From assembly GCA_026002875.1 (NCBI GenBank), contig BPGE01000001.1:2356001-2420000 (forward strand): a stretch of DNA of 64,000 nt, given 5' to 3'. Under the pieces are notes generated by a model. It was given only the letters and a program-made list of their open reading frames with translations, was not told the DNA's origin and searched no databases. The DNA is from Bryobacteraceae bacterium (GTDB taxonomy: Bacteria > Acidobacteriota > Terriglobia > Bryobacterales > Bryobacteraceae). Positions 41,576-50,584 of the stretch are shown piece by piece (position 1 is the first letter of the stretch; each line of letters begins with the position of its first letter). The position numbers were made by a program, and so were the translations under genes.

Positions 41576-43075
41576 ATGATCGCCCCACCGATGACTCTCG
41601 CCGGACTTTGCGCCGGCGGCGCCGTGCTTACGGCTCTGCTCCTCGCTTCCCTGTTCCCGCCTTTCAATCTGGTTCTTCTCGCGCCCGTTGCGCTCGCGCC
41701 CCTGCTGTACGCTCTTGCGCACGAGCCGCGCCCTCTGCGCCGTTTCCTCTCCGGCTGGCTCTGCGGCGTCCTTTACTGGCTCGCCGTCTGCCACTGGATC
41801 GGCGATGTCCTCGCTTCCTACGGCGGACTCAACCGCCCGCTCTCCTGGCTCGCCCTTTTCCTCTTCGCACTGGCCAAGGGGCTGCACATGGCCGTCTTCG
41901 CCGCTCTCGCGGGTCCCATCATGCGCCGTTCCTGGGCCATCCCCGCCATCGCCGCTCTCTGGACGGGAATCGAAAGAACGCACGGTCCGCTGGGCTTCGC
42001 CTGGCTTGCTCTCGGCAACGCCGGCATCTCCATGGCGGTTCCTCTTCGCCTTGCCCCGTGGGTGGGCGTCTACGGCCTCTCGTTCCTCTTCGCGATGATT
42101 GCTGCAGCCGCCGCAGCTCTCGCCCTCCGCCGCCGCCGCATGGAGCTTCTCTGGCTCGCCCCGCTCCTTTTTCTGCTGATTCTGCCGCCGCTGGAACGCC
42201 GCAGTCTCTACGACCGCGAGGCGGCCGCCCTGCAGCCCAACATCCCCGGCGACGCCCGCTGGGACGAGCCGACTTTCCGGGCAACCACGCGCCGCCTCGC
42301 CTTCCAGACCCTGCAGACGGCCCTCGACCCTTCCCGCCCGCCAGCGGCCATTCTGCTGTGGCCTGAGGTTCCTGCGCCCTTCTACTACTACGACGACGCC
42401 GAGTTCCGCCGCCAGGCCACCGAAACCGCCCGCCTCGCCCGCGCCCCTTTTCTGTTCGGAACCGTCGCCTACACGCCTGCGCGGGATCCCCTCAACTCCG
42501 CCGTCCTTCTGGACTCCTCCGGCCGACTCGCCGGCCGCTACGACAAAGCTCGGCTCGTCCCGTTTGGAGAATTCATCCCGCCCGGTTTCCGCTGGATTCA
42601 CAAGATCTCTTCCGAAGCCGGTGACTATGCCGCCGGCGAGGGCGCGCGCACGCTCCAGATCGGCGAGCACAGCCTCGGCGTGTTCATCTGCTACGAATCG
42701 GCCTTCCCCGATTACGTCCGCCAGTTCGCCGGCGAGGGCGCGGAAGTGCTTGTCAATCTCACGAACGACGGCTACTTCGCCCGCAGCGCCGCCCGCGCCC
42801 AGCACCTCCTGCTGGCCCGCATGCGCGCCGTCGAAAACCGCCGCTGGCTCCTCCGCCCCTCCAACGATGGCATCACCGCCTCCATCGACCCCTCCGGCCA
42901 GGTCTGGAATGCGTTCCCTGAACACCGCATGCACGCCGGACGCCTGCCCTTCCGTTTCCTCAACGAACGCACCTTCTATACCCGCCACGGCGACTGGTTC
43001 GCCTGGCTCGCTCTTGCCGCAGGGCTCGCCGCGTTTGTGGCCACCCAGATTCCCGTCTACCGCCCGCTCGAATAG
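41576..43075 (+). CDS. lnt: Apolipoprotein N-acyltransferase
   Basis: Lnt (499 aa) adds the third acyl chain to lipoproteins in the inner membrane. About seven hydrophobic helices fill residues 1-210. The nitrilase-type catalytic domain then shows the triad: Glu in LLWPEVPAPFYYY near residue 265, Lys in YDKARLVPFGE near 325 and Cys in GVFICYESAFPD near 372. A final helix ends the protein. ATG 41576 is chosen; a TTG at 41543 would extend it by 11 residues and overlap the SPOR gene. It implies an outer membrane with lipoproteins. Confidence 0.93.
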   Translation: MIAPPMTLAGLCAGGAVLTALLLASLFPPFNLVLLAPVALAPLLYALAHEPRPLRRFLSGWLCGVLYWLAVCHWIGDVLASYGGLNRPLSWLALFLFALAKGLHMAVFAALAGPIMRRSWAIPAIAALWTGIERTHGPLGFAWLALGNAGISMAVPLRLAPWVGVYGLSFLFAMIAAAAAALALRRRRMELLWLAPLLFLLILPPLERRSLYDREAAALQPNIPGDARWDEPTFRATTRRLAFQTLQTALDPSRPPAAILLWPEVPAPFYYYDDAEFRRQATETARLARAPFLFGTVAYTPARDPLNSAVLLDSSGRLAGRYDKARLVPFGEFIPPGFRWIHKISSEAGDYAAGEGARTLQIGEHSLGVFICYESAFPDYVRQFAGEGAEVLVNLTNDGYFARSAARAQHLLLARMRAVENRRWLLRPSNDGITASIDPSGQVWNAFPEHRMHAGRLPFRFLNERTFYTRHGDWFAWLALAAGLAAFVATQIPVYRPLE

Positions 43076-43084
43076 AATGGCGCC

Positions 43085-44137
43085 ATGATGCGCCTGCTCT
43101 GGCTCACGCTCCTCGCCCTCTCCGCCGCGGCCGAGCCCCTCCCCGTGCGGGGCATCCATCTCTCCGCGCCGCGCCCGGACGAGATGGACCTCGCCCTGCG
43201 GTTCATCCGCGAAGCCCTTCCCAAAGAGGGCGTCAACACGCTGGTTCTCGAGTTCAATTACCGTTACCGGTTCTCATCCCGCCCGGAGGTGGTCGACGAG
43301 CCGGCCCTCTCCCGCCAGGATCTCGAGCGCCTTGCCGCCGCCTGCCGCGAATCTGGCGTCCGCCTCATCCCCATGATCAACCTCCTGGGCCACCAGTCGT
43401 GGGCGAAAACGACCTTCGGCCTTCTCCGCGCCCATCCGGAATTTGACGAAACTCCGGGAAAATACCCGGACAATGAAGGCATTTACTGCCGCAGCTATTG
43501 CCCGCTGCATCCGCGGGTCCATGAAGTCGTTTTCGACCTGATCAACGAATTGATGGACGCTGCCGGCGCAGCGGATTTCCACGCCGGAATGGACGAAGTT
43601 TTCCTGCTGGGCGAGGACGATTGCCCGCGCTGCCGCGGCCGGGACCGCGCGGAGTTGTTCGCCGGCGAGGTGAAACTTCTTCACGATTTCCTCGCCCGCC
43701 GCAACGCCCGCCTCTGGATCTGGGGCGACCGCCTCCTCGACTCGGACCTGACCGGCATCGGGAAGTGGGAGGCCTCGGAAAACGCCACCGCCCGCGCCAT
43801 CCAGCTTATCCCCCGCAGCGTGGTCATCTGCGACTGGCACTACGAAGCGCCCCACCCCACCGCCCCCTTCTTCGCCCTTCACGGATTCCCCGTCGTCAGC
43901 TCTCCCTGGCGCAAACCCTCCGTCGCGCTCGAGCAGCTGCACATCGTGCGCCGCACCCGCGCCACCGCCGCCAGGCCCGTGCGCGAACGCATGCTCGGCA
44001 TGCTCCAGACCACATGGGTCGGCTTCGGCCCGTTCGTCCGCGCCTATTTCGGCCAGGAGAAGACGCCCTCTCCGCAGGTCGCCGAGGCGGTGCTCTGCTT
44101 CCGGGAACTGTTTCAGGAACTCCGGCGGACCGAGTGA
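43085..44137 (+). CDS. exported GH20-like glycoside hydrolase domain protein
   Basis: A 350-residue protein with a short signal peptide (MMRLLWLTLLALSAAAEP) and a TIM-barrel resembling family GH20 beta-hexosaminidases. Features are NTLVLEFNYRYRF near residue 55, PMINLLGHQSW near residue 100 and the paired Asp-Glu of the catalytic site in AGMDEVFLLGEDD near residue 165. The usual N-terminal GH20 beta domain is missing. It follows lnt by 9 bp. Substrate unknown. Confidence 0.72.
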   Translation: MMRLLWLTLLALSAAAEPLPVRGIHLSAPRPDEMDLALRFIREALPKEGVNTLVLEFNYRYRFSSRPEVVDEPALSRQDLERLAAACRESGVRLIPMINLLGHQSWAKTTFGLLRAHPEFDETPGKYPDNEGIYCRSYCPLHPRVHEVVFDLINELMDAAGAADFHAGMDEVFLLGEDDCPRCRGRDRAELFAGEVKLLHDFLARRNARLWIWGDRLLDSDLTGIGKWEASENATARAIQLIPRSVVICDWHYEAPHPTAPFFALHGFPVVSSPWRKPSVALEQLHIVRRTRATAARPVRERMLGMLQTTWVGFGPFVRAYFGQEKTPSPQVAEAVLCFRELFQELRRTE

Positions 44138-44147
44138 CCGGTCCGTC

Positions 44148-45221
44148 TCACCCGTGCCGGATCACCAGCACGTCGCCGTCTTTCACGATGTAGTCCCTGC
44201 CCTCCAGCCGCAGCAGGCCCTTCTCGCGCACGCCCGCATAGCCCCCGTGCTCCACCAGAGCCTGCCAGGGCACCACTTCGGCGCGGATGAACTTCTTCTC
44301 GAAATCCGTGTGGATCGCTCCCGCCGCTTTCACCGCCGTCGAGTTCACCGGCACCGTCCAGGCGCGCACCTCCGTCTCGCCCGCCGTCAGAAAGCTCATC
44401 AGCCCAAGCAGCCGGTACATGGAGGCCACCAGCCGGTCCAGACTCGACCCCGGCAGCCCGTAGGAAGCGAGGTACTCTTTCTGCTCCTCCGGGTCCAGCT
44501 CCGCCAGCTCCGCCTCGATCTTCCCGCACACGGCCGTCACCTCGCAGCGGCGTCCTTCCTTCACCAGAGTCTTCCGGTATTCCTCTTCAATTTCCTGCAT
44601 CCGCCCCGCATCATTTTCTCCGACATTCAGCACGAACAGAATCGGCTTTTGCGAAAGAAACTGGAATCCGCGCAGCCTCTTTTCGTCCTCGCCCTCGAGC
44701 GCCCATCCGCGCAGGGGCTCGCCGTTTTCCAGCATCTTTTTCGCCTGCTCCAGCAGCTCGTATTCGCGGTCCAGCCCCGGATCCTTGATCTTTTTCCGGT
44801 CCTTTTCCAGCCGCTCCAGCCGCTTTTCGACAACCGCCAGGTCGCTCAGCACCAGCTCCGCGTCCACGTCCCCGATGTCCCGCATCGGGTCCACGGAGCC
44901 CTTCTCGTGCGGCACCACGTCGCTTTCGAAGAGCCTCACGACATGCGCCATCGCATCCGCCACGCGCAGGCTCGCCAGATAGGACGGATCCCGCAGGGAC
45001 TCCTTGGAAATCGACGGAAAATCGATGAACTCGATCGTCGCGTGCGTCACCTTTTCCGGGGCGAACACCTTCGCCAGCGCTTCCAGCCGCGCGTCCGGCA
45101 CCTTCGTCACGCCCACGCGCGTCTCCATCGCGCCCGTTCTGGCTGTCTCGTGCACGCCCGTCAGAATCGTGAACAGGCTCGTCTTGCCTGTCATCGGCAA
45201 CCCGATAATTGCTGTTTTCAT
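44148..45221 (-). CDS. divergent YchF/DUF933-type NTPase with TGS domain
   Basis: A 357-residue P-loop protein of the OBG/YchF group. The P-loop reads GLPMTGKTSLF rather than the usual GLPNVGKST. The G3 region is DFPSIS without the standard glycine, and G4 is FVLNVGEND in place of NKxD. A coiled coil lies at about 120-165, and a C-terminal TGS domain ends in DYIVKDGDVLVIRHG. YchF binds ATP and the ribosome; the altered switch region suggests a distinct subfamily. It is 17 bp downstream of a MoxR ATPase gene. Confidence 0.82.
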   Translation of the reverse strand: MKTAIIGLPMTGKTSLFTILTGVHETARTGAMETRVGVTKVPDARLEALAKVFAPEKVTHATIEFIDFPSISKESLRDPSYLASLRVADAMAHVVRLFESDVVPHEKGSVDPMRDIGDVDAELVLSDLAVVEKRLERLEKDRKKIKDPGLDREYELLEQAKKMLENGEPLRGWALEGEDEKRLRGFQFLSQKPILFVLNVGENDAGRMQEIEEEYRKTLVKEGRRCEVTAVCGKIEAELAELDPEEQKEYLASYGLPGSSLDRLVASMYRLLGLMSFLTAGETEVRAWTVPVNSTAVKAAGAIHTDFEKKFIRAEVVPWQALVEHGGYAGVREKGLLRLEGRDYIVKDGDVLVIRHG

Positions 45222-45238
45222 GTCTGGAATGACCGCCG

Positions 45239-46198
45239 TTACAAGGGAACTTCCACGAGCTTGAGGATCTCGTTCAGGATGCGCTCGCTCGCTTCGGTCG
45301 AGCGCGTGATCAGCGTCGTCCGCTGGTTCAGCACCACCCGGTGCGCAAACACCGGCACCGCCAGCCGCTTGATGTCGTCCGGCAGCACGTAGTCCCGGCC
45401 CTCCACCAGCGCCATCGCTTGAGCCGCCCGGTACAGTCCCTGCGCGCCCCGCGGGCTCACGCCCAGCGCCAGCTGCTCGTGCTTCCGGGTCTGCTCGACG
45501 ATCGCGAGAATGTAGTCCACCAGCGCATCATCCACCCGGATCCGCTCCACCGCCCGCTGCATCTCCACCAGCTCCCCGGGGCTGATCACCGGTTTGACAT
45601 CGGGCGCCGTCGCCGCCCGCGCGAACCGCACGATCTCCCGCTCGCTCGCCGCGTCCGGATATCCCACCCGGATCCGCATCAGGAAACGGTCCATCTGCGA
45701 CTCCGGCAGCGGGTATGTCCCATGGTGCTCGACCGGGTTCTGCGTCGCGATCACCATGAACGGCTCCGCCATCGGATAGGTCAAGCCGTCGATCGTGATC
45801 TGCTGCTCGTTCATCGCTTCCAGCAGCGCAGATTGCGTCTTCGGCGTCGTCCGGTTGATCTCGTCCGCCAGCAGCAGATTCGTGAAAATCGGCCCGCGCT
45901 TGAACTCGAACTCCCCCGTGCGCGCGTTGAAGACCGTAACGCCCAGAATGTCGCCCGGCAGCATGTCCGACGTGCACTGCAGCCGGTGGAAGCTGCAATC
46001 CACGCTTCGCGCCAGCGCGTGCGCCAGCGTCGTTTTCCCCACTCCGGGCACGTCTTCGATCAGCAGGTGCCCCCGCGACAGCAGGCACACCACCGACATC
46101 CGCACCACGTCCGCCTTGCCGCGCACCACGGCGTTCAACGCTGCTTCCAGCGCTTGCAGCTTTGCGGATGCAGTCGCCACTGCCTCGGGCGCGGTCAT
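45239..46198 (-). CDS. MoxR-family AAA+ ATPase
   Basis: A 319-residue MoxR/RavA-type chaperone ATPase. Motifs are Walker A EDVPGVGKTTLA near residue 55, Walker B LLADEINRTTPKTQSALLEAM near 115, sensor 1 IATQNPVEHHGTYPLPESQMDRFL and the C-terminal lid SPRGAQGLYRAAQAMA. MoxR proteins usually act with a VWA-domain protein and DUF58 proteins encoded next to them. Neither is present here, where the neighbours are pgi upstream and the YchF-like gene downstream. Confidence 0.92.
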   Translation of the reverse strand: MTAPEAVATASAKLQALEAALNAVVRGKADVVRMSVVCLLSRGHLLIEDVPGVGKTTLAHALARSVDCSFHRLQCTSDMLPGDILGVTVFNARTGEFEFKRGPIFTNLLLADEINRTTPKTQSALLEAMNEQQITIDGLTYPMAEPFMVIATQNPVEHHGTYPLPESQMDRFLMRIRVGYPDAASEREIVRFARAATAPDVKPVISPGELVEMQRAVERIRVDDALVDYILAIVEQTRKHEQLALGVSPRGAQGLYRAAQAMALVEGRDYVLPDDIKRLAVPVFAHRVVLNQRTTLITRSTEASERILNEILKLVEVPL

Positions 46199-46232
46199 TC
46201 TCCTCTCATGATAGCCGCCCGCGTTCCGCCCC

Positions 46233-47753
46233 TCATACGCTGTAGCCCGCCTTCGATGCCTTCACCCGCCCGTTCGCCGCCAGATGCTCGAGGATGTGCG
46301 CCGCCGTTTCCTCGCTGTCAGCTCCGCTTTCGGCGGCGATCTGATCCAGCGGCTTCGGCGCGCCAGACAGCACGCTCAGGATTCTTTTCTGCAGATCGAG
46401 AATCGCCGCCGCCGCTTTCTTGCCCGCTTCGACGCCCGGCTGGTGATACGCATTGATCCGCACGAGCGACGCGTAGAACCCTACGGCGCGCTCATACAGC
46501 GCGATCAGCGCTCCCACGCTGCGCGCGTCCACGCGCCGGATCGTAATCATCATCGACTCCCGCCCGTTCTCGGTCAATGCCGCCCGCGTTCCCAGCAGAA
46601 AGCCGTCCAGGTAATCGCCGGTCCTCACGCCGGGCTCCAGCTCGAGCTCGTCCCCCCCGTCCTCCAGCACCCGGATGAAGGTCACGAAGAAATTGTTCAC
46701 CCCTTCGCGCAGCTGCTGCACATAGGCATGCTGGTCTGTCGACCCCTTGTTGCCGTACACCGTAATGCCCTGTTCCACCACGCGCCCTTCCAGGTCGTAC
46801 TGCTTGCCCAGAGACTCCATGATCAGCTGCTGCAGGTAGCGCGAAAACAGCAGCAGCCGGTCCTTGTAGGGCAGGATGACCATGTCCTTCCGCCCGCGCC
46901 CGCCCGTCGCGTGATGCCACATCAGCGCCAGCAGCGCCGCCGGATTCTGCCGCGTCAGCCGGACCCGCGTCGCCTCGTCCATCAGCGCGGCGCCTTCCAG
47001 AAGCGCGTCCGTGTCCAGCCCCTGCAGCGCCGCCGGCAGCAGTCCAACCGCCGACATCACCGAAGTCCGTCCGCCCACCCAGTCGAACATCGGGAACCGT
47101 TCCAGCCACCCGTTCGCCTGCGCATAGGCGTCCAGCTTCGAACCCGGCATCGTCACCGCCACCGCCCGCGGACCGAACGCCACGCCCGCCCGGGCGAACG
47201 CCGCCTCCGCCACCTTCATCCCGTTTTGCGTCTCCGGCGTGCCCCCGCTTTTCGAAATCACCAGAACCAGCGTCCGGTCCAGCCTGCCTTCCAGTCCTGC
47301 CAGCACCCGCTCCATCCCGTCCGGATCCGTGTTGTCGAAGAAATGCAGCCGCATCCGGTCCCGCCGTGCGTGCCCCAGCGCATCAGCCAGAAACATCGGT
47401 CCAAGAGCCGACCCCCCGATCCCGATGCTCAGCACCTCGGTGAACGCCGATGACTCGTGGATCCGCGCGGCGAACTCCTGCACCCGCCTCCGCGTCTCTT
47501 CGATCTCGATCCGGAGCTCCGCCCGCGGCGCAAGCTGCGGCGCCCGCAGCCAATAATGGCCCACCATCCGGTTCTCGTCCGGGTTGGCGATCGCCCCGCG
47601 CTCGAGCTCTGCCATTTCCGCGAACGCCCGCTGCATCTCGGGCTCCATCGAATCCAGCCACGCGCTGGAGAAGTTCATGCGCGACACATCCAGGCTCAGC
47701 TCCACCGCCGGCACGGTCGCCAGATACTCGAGATAACGCTTGTACAGTGGCAT
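46233..47753 (-). CDS. pgi: Glucose-6-phosphate isomerase with C-terminal winged-helix-like extension
   Basis: A 506-residue enzyme interconverting glucose-6-phosphate and fructose-6-phosphate. Sugar-phosphate-isomerase motifs are [18 protein letters not shown] near residue 130, [11 protein letters not shown] near 190, [14 protein letters not shown], and the catalytic histidine region [16 protein letters not shown] near 350. From about residue 450 a helical tail ([45 protein letters not shown]) resembles a small winged helix. ATG 47753 has GGGAG 7 bp upstream; the frame opens to 47813. It leads a pgi-moxR-ychF run. Confidence 0.9.
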   Translation of the reverse strand: MPLYKRYLEYLATVPAVELSLDVSRMNFSSAWLDSMEPEMQRAFAEMAELERGAIANPDENRMVGHYWLRAPQLAPRAELRIEIEETRRRVQEFAARIHESSAFTEVLSIGIGGSALGPMFLADALGHARRDRMRLHFFDNTDPDGMERVLAGLEGRLDRTLVLVISKSGGTPETQNGMKVAEAAFARAGVAFGPRAVAVTMPGSKLDAYAQANGWLERFPMFDWVGGRTSVMSAVGLLPAALQGLDTDALLEGAALMDEATRVRLTRQNPAALLALMWHHATGGRGRKDMVILPYKDRLLLFSRYLQQLIMESLGKQYDLEGRVVEQGITVYGNKGSTDQHAYVQQLREGVNNFFVTFIRVLEDGGDELELEPGVRTGDYLDGFLLGTRAALTENGRESMMITIRRVDARSVGALIALYERAVGFYASLVRINAYHQPGVEAGKKAAAAILDLQKRILSVLSGAPKPLDQIAAESGADSEETAAHILEHLAANGRVKASKAGYSV

Positions 47754-47824
47754 GGCGCTCTCCCCCAGCATATCGGTTCCCCGCCCTGCGGGAAGCCGCG
47801 CCGCCGTGCTCATAATGAAACCAT

Positions 47825-50476
47825 ATGAAGTGGCTCGCCTCCGTTCTGCTTTGCCTCTCTCTCAACGCTGCCGAAAAGTGGACCGTCGATGACATCCTGC
47901 TCCAGGAACAGGTCGGTTTCATCGACATCTCCCGGGACGGACGCTTCGCCGTTTACACCACATCGCGCATCGACAAAGACAAGGGCGAATCCGTCTCCCA
48001 CATCTGGCTCCGGCGCTTCGACGATCCCGAACCCATCCAGCTCACCCGCGGTCAGGACAGCGCCTCCAGCCCGAAAATCTCCCCCTCGGGCAAACTCATC
48101 GCCTTCCTCACCAGCCGCCGCTCTGCACCGCAGGGTTCGGGGTCCTCCCCTGGCTCATCCTCTTCCGAGCCTTCCGGCCAGCAGATCTGGCTCATGAACA
48201 CCTCCGGCGGCGAACCCTGGCAGCTGACCCGCATGGAGCGCGGCGTCCGCACATTCGACTGGATTTCGGACGATGCCCTCGCCGTCGCCGCTCAGGAAGA
48301 TCCCACCCTGTACCACCAGAAAATCAGGGAGGCCAAGGACACTTCCAACGTCGTCGATGACGAGGAAAACGAGCCGCCCGTCCGGCTGTTCCGCGTCGAA
48401 ATCAAGGGCGGGAAAGTCACCCGCCTGACCACCAACAACGACCGGATCACCAGCGTCGACGTCTCTCCGGACGGCCAGTGGGCGCTCACCGTCCACAACC
48501 GCAGCCTCGCAGAAATTTACAACCAGAAGATCAAGCCCGTCACGTTCCTCCATCATCTTTCCACCGGACGCAGCGTCGAACTGTTCTCCGGTCAGAAGCT
48601 CTACCCTCGCTCTTTCCACTGGAAGCAGGACTCGAAATCTTTCTATTTCACCGCCCCGTACACCACGCACCCGTATCTGTTCAACGCCAGTGTCACGAAG
48701 CTCTACCACTTCCCTCTTTCTCTTGCCGAGCCTCTCGATGCTGCTGCCAAAGCCCGTCCTGCGGAGGTCGCGCTCGACTGGGAGAACGGTCTCGCGGGCT
48801 CTCCCGCCGCGATGCCGGACGGGTTCCTCGCCCTTCTGGCGAACGGCGCCCGCAATCGCGTGGCACGCTACTTCGAGTCCGGCAATTCCTGGCGCCGCGA
48901 GTGGGTGGAAACCCCGGACGCCCACCAGATCGTCTCCTCGCTCGACGGCAGCCGGATCATCTACATGCGCTCCAACGCGTCTTCCCCGGCTGTCTATGTC
49001 GCTGCGCGTCCTGCCGGCAACCGCCTTGAAGACGCGAAGACCATCATTGAACCCAACGAGAACTTCCGGAAGAAAACGATCGCCAGGACCGAAGTCATCC
49101 GGTACAAGGGCGCCCTGGATGATGAAATCGAAGCCATTCTGTACTACCCCCACAATTACGAGCCCGGCAGGAAATACCCGCTCGTCGTCATGATCCACGG
49201 CGGACCTCACGGCCACGACGCCGACGCCTTCCGGGAAAGCTGGGCTTACCCGCATCAGCTCTACGCGCAGCGCGGAGCCTTCATCCTCAAGCCGAACTAC
49301 CACGGCTCCTCCAACTACGGCCTGAGGTTCGGCGAATCCATCTCAGGCGGCAAGTACAACGATCTGGAGTGGATCGACGTCGAGAAGGGCGTCGATCATC
49401 TGATCGCCAGAGGCCTCGTGGATCCGGAGAAGCTCGGCGTCATGGGGTGGTCCAACGGCTCCATCATCAGCATCGAACTCTCCGTCCGCACTTCGCGGTA
49501 CAAGGCCGTGGGCGCCGGCGCCGGCGACGTCAACTGGATCAGCGACTGGGGCAACGCCGTCTTCGGCGATGCCTTCGAGCAGTATTACCTCGGCAGAACG
49601 CCCATGGATGATCCCGATTTTTACGTGAAAAAGTCGCCGTTGTTCCAGATGAACAAGGTCACCAGCCCCACCATCATTTTCTTCGGAACCGAGGATCGCC
49701 AGGTTCCCACCGAACAGGGCTGGCAGCATTATCGCGCCCTGCAGCACTACGGCAAGACGCCCGTCCGCTTCATCCTCTTCCCGAGCGAGGCCCACAGCCT
49801 GCGCAAATACGTTCATCAGAAGCGCAAGGTCGAGGAAGAACTTGCCTGGTTCGACCGCCACCTGTTCGGCACGGCCAGGGCTGACAATCCCGCATTAAAA
49901 CCGGCCTCCCCGCTCGCCGCTCTCGTCCGCCTCAGACAGGTGTCCGACATCCCCGAAACCGTCGAGCGCGGCGCCATCTCGGTTGGCCGCTTCGAAGTCA
50001 CCCGCGCCCAGTTCCGCGCCTTCGATCCTTCTTATCCCGTTCCTCCGGGTACCGAAAACTATCCCGCGACGAACATCTCCTTCGAGCAAGCCCAGCAATA
50101 CTGCGAGTGGCTCTCGAAGAAGACGGGCCGCAAATTCCGCCTCGGCACGGAGGAGGAAATGAGCGGACTTCTCAACCGCAGCCGCAGTGAAAATACGCTC
50201 GATTTCTGGGCTGGTTATTCCGTCAACCACGATGACGCCGCCCGGCTCGAACCGCTCGTCCGGGATGCGGGACCGGGCGCCCTGCTGAAGCCCGTGGGTT
50301 CCTTCCCCGGTTCGGGCGATGACCCCGTCTTCGACCTCGGCGGCAATGCTGCCGAGTGGGTCGTCGGAAAAGACGGCAAGCCGAAGGTGCTCGGCGGCAG
50401 CGCCGACATGCCGGCAGACTCCAAAGCCCCGGTGACCTCGCGCCCGGATTACATCGGCTTCCGCGTCGTCCGCTAG
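47825..50476 (+). CDS. exported S9 prolyl-oligopeptidase-like peptidase fused to an FGE/SUMF1-like domain
   Basis: An 883-residue protein with a signal peptide (about 1-16). A WD40/beta-propeller-like region extends to about 430 ([32 protein letters not shown]). The S9 catalytic domain has Ser543 in MGWSNGSI, Asp624 in FGTEDRQVP and His657 in PSEAHSLRK. From about residue 715 a second module follows ([16 protein letters not shown] ... [28 protein letters not shown] ... [11 protein letters not shown] ... YIGFRVVR), which is the formylglycine-generating-enzyme fold. It has only one cysteine, so it is probably a non-catalytic binding module. Divergent from pgi by 71 bp. Confidence 0.88.
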   Translation: MKWLASVLLCLSLNAAEKWTVDDILLQEQVGFIDISRDGRFAVYTTSRIDKDKGESVSHIWLRRFDDPEPIQLTRGQDSASSPKISPSGKLIAFLTSRRSAPQGSGSSPGSSSSEPSGQQIWLMNTSGGEPWQLTRMERGVRTFDWISDDALAVAAQEDPTLYHQKIREAKDTSNVVDDEENEPPVRLFRVEIKGGKVTRLTTNNDRITSVDVSPDGQWALTVHNRSLAEIYNQKIKPVTFLHHLSTGRSVELFSGQKLYPRSFHWKQDSKSFYFTAPYTTHPYLFNASVTKLYHFPLSLAEPLDAAAKARPAEVALDWENGLAGSPAAMPDGFLALLANGARNRVARYFESGNSWRREWVETPDAHQIVSSLDGSRIIYMRSNASSPAVYVAARPAGNRLEDAKTIIEPNENFRKKTIARTEVIRYKGALDDEIEAILYYPHNYEPGRKYPLVVMIHGGPHGHDADAFRESWAYPHQLYAQRGAFILKPNYHGSSNYGLRFGESISGGKYNDLEWIDVEKGVDHLIARGLVDPEKLGVMGWSNGSIISIELSVRTSRYKAVGAGAGDVNWISDWGNAVFGDAFEQYYLGRTPMDDPDFYVKKSPLFQMNKVTSPTIIFFGTEDRQVPTEQGWQHYRALQHYGKTPVRFILFPSEAHSLRKYVHQKRKVEEELAWFDRHLFGTARADNPALKPASPLAALVRLRQVSDIPETVERGAISVGRFEVTRAQFRAFDPSYPVPPGTENYPATNISFEQAQQYCEWLSKKTGRKFRLGTEEEMSGLLNRSRSENTLDFWAGYSVNHDDAARLEPLVRDAGPGALLKPVGSFPGSGDDPVFDLGGNAAEWVVGKDGKPKVLGGSADMPADSKAPVTSRPDYIGFRVVR

Positions 50477-50507
50477 AAAAGGGGACAGGAACACAATTCC
50501 CCTTTTC
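50476..50507 (+). terminator. hairpin after the S9 peptidase gene, REP-like
   Basis: A 10-bp perfect stem (arms GAAAAGGGGA at 50476-50485 and TCCCCTTTTC at 50498-50507) starts at the last base of the stop codon, with a 12-base loop; the four T of the 3' arm resemble a terminator tract. The GGGGACAGG beginning is like repeated palindromes seen in many genomes. Only one copy was noticed here. Confidence 0.55.
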
Positions 50508-50584
50508 CCTGGACGCGCGGCCGACCGGCCAGCGTGGACCGGCGCACGGTATCACAGTTATCACAATCGTGCTACCATACAGAC

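Noticed and set aside
50477-50584. Cobalamin riboswitch before the TonB receptor/ECF operon
   Set aside because: The B12-box and the long conserved leader are not seen in this 108-bp gap. The same holds for the regions before 9162 and 29949.
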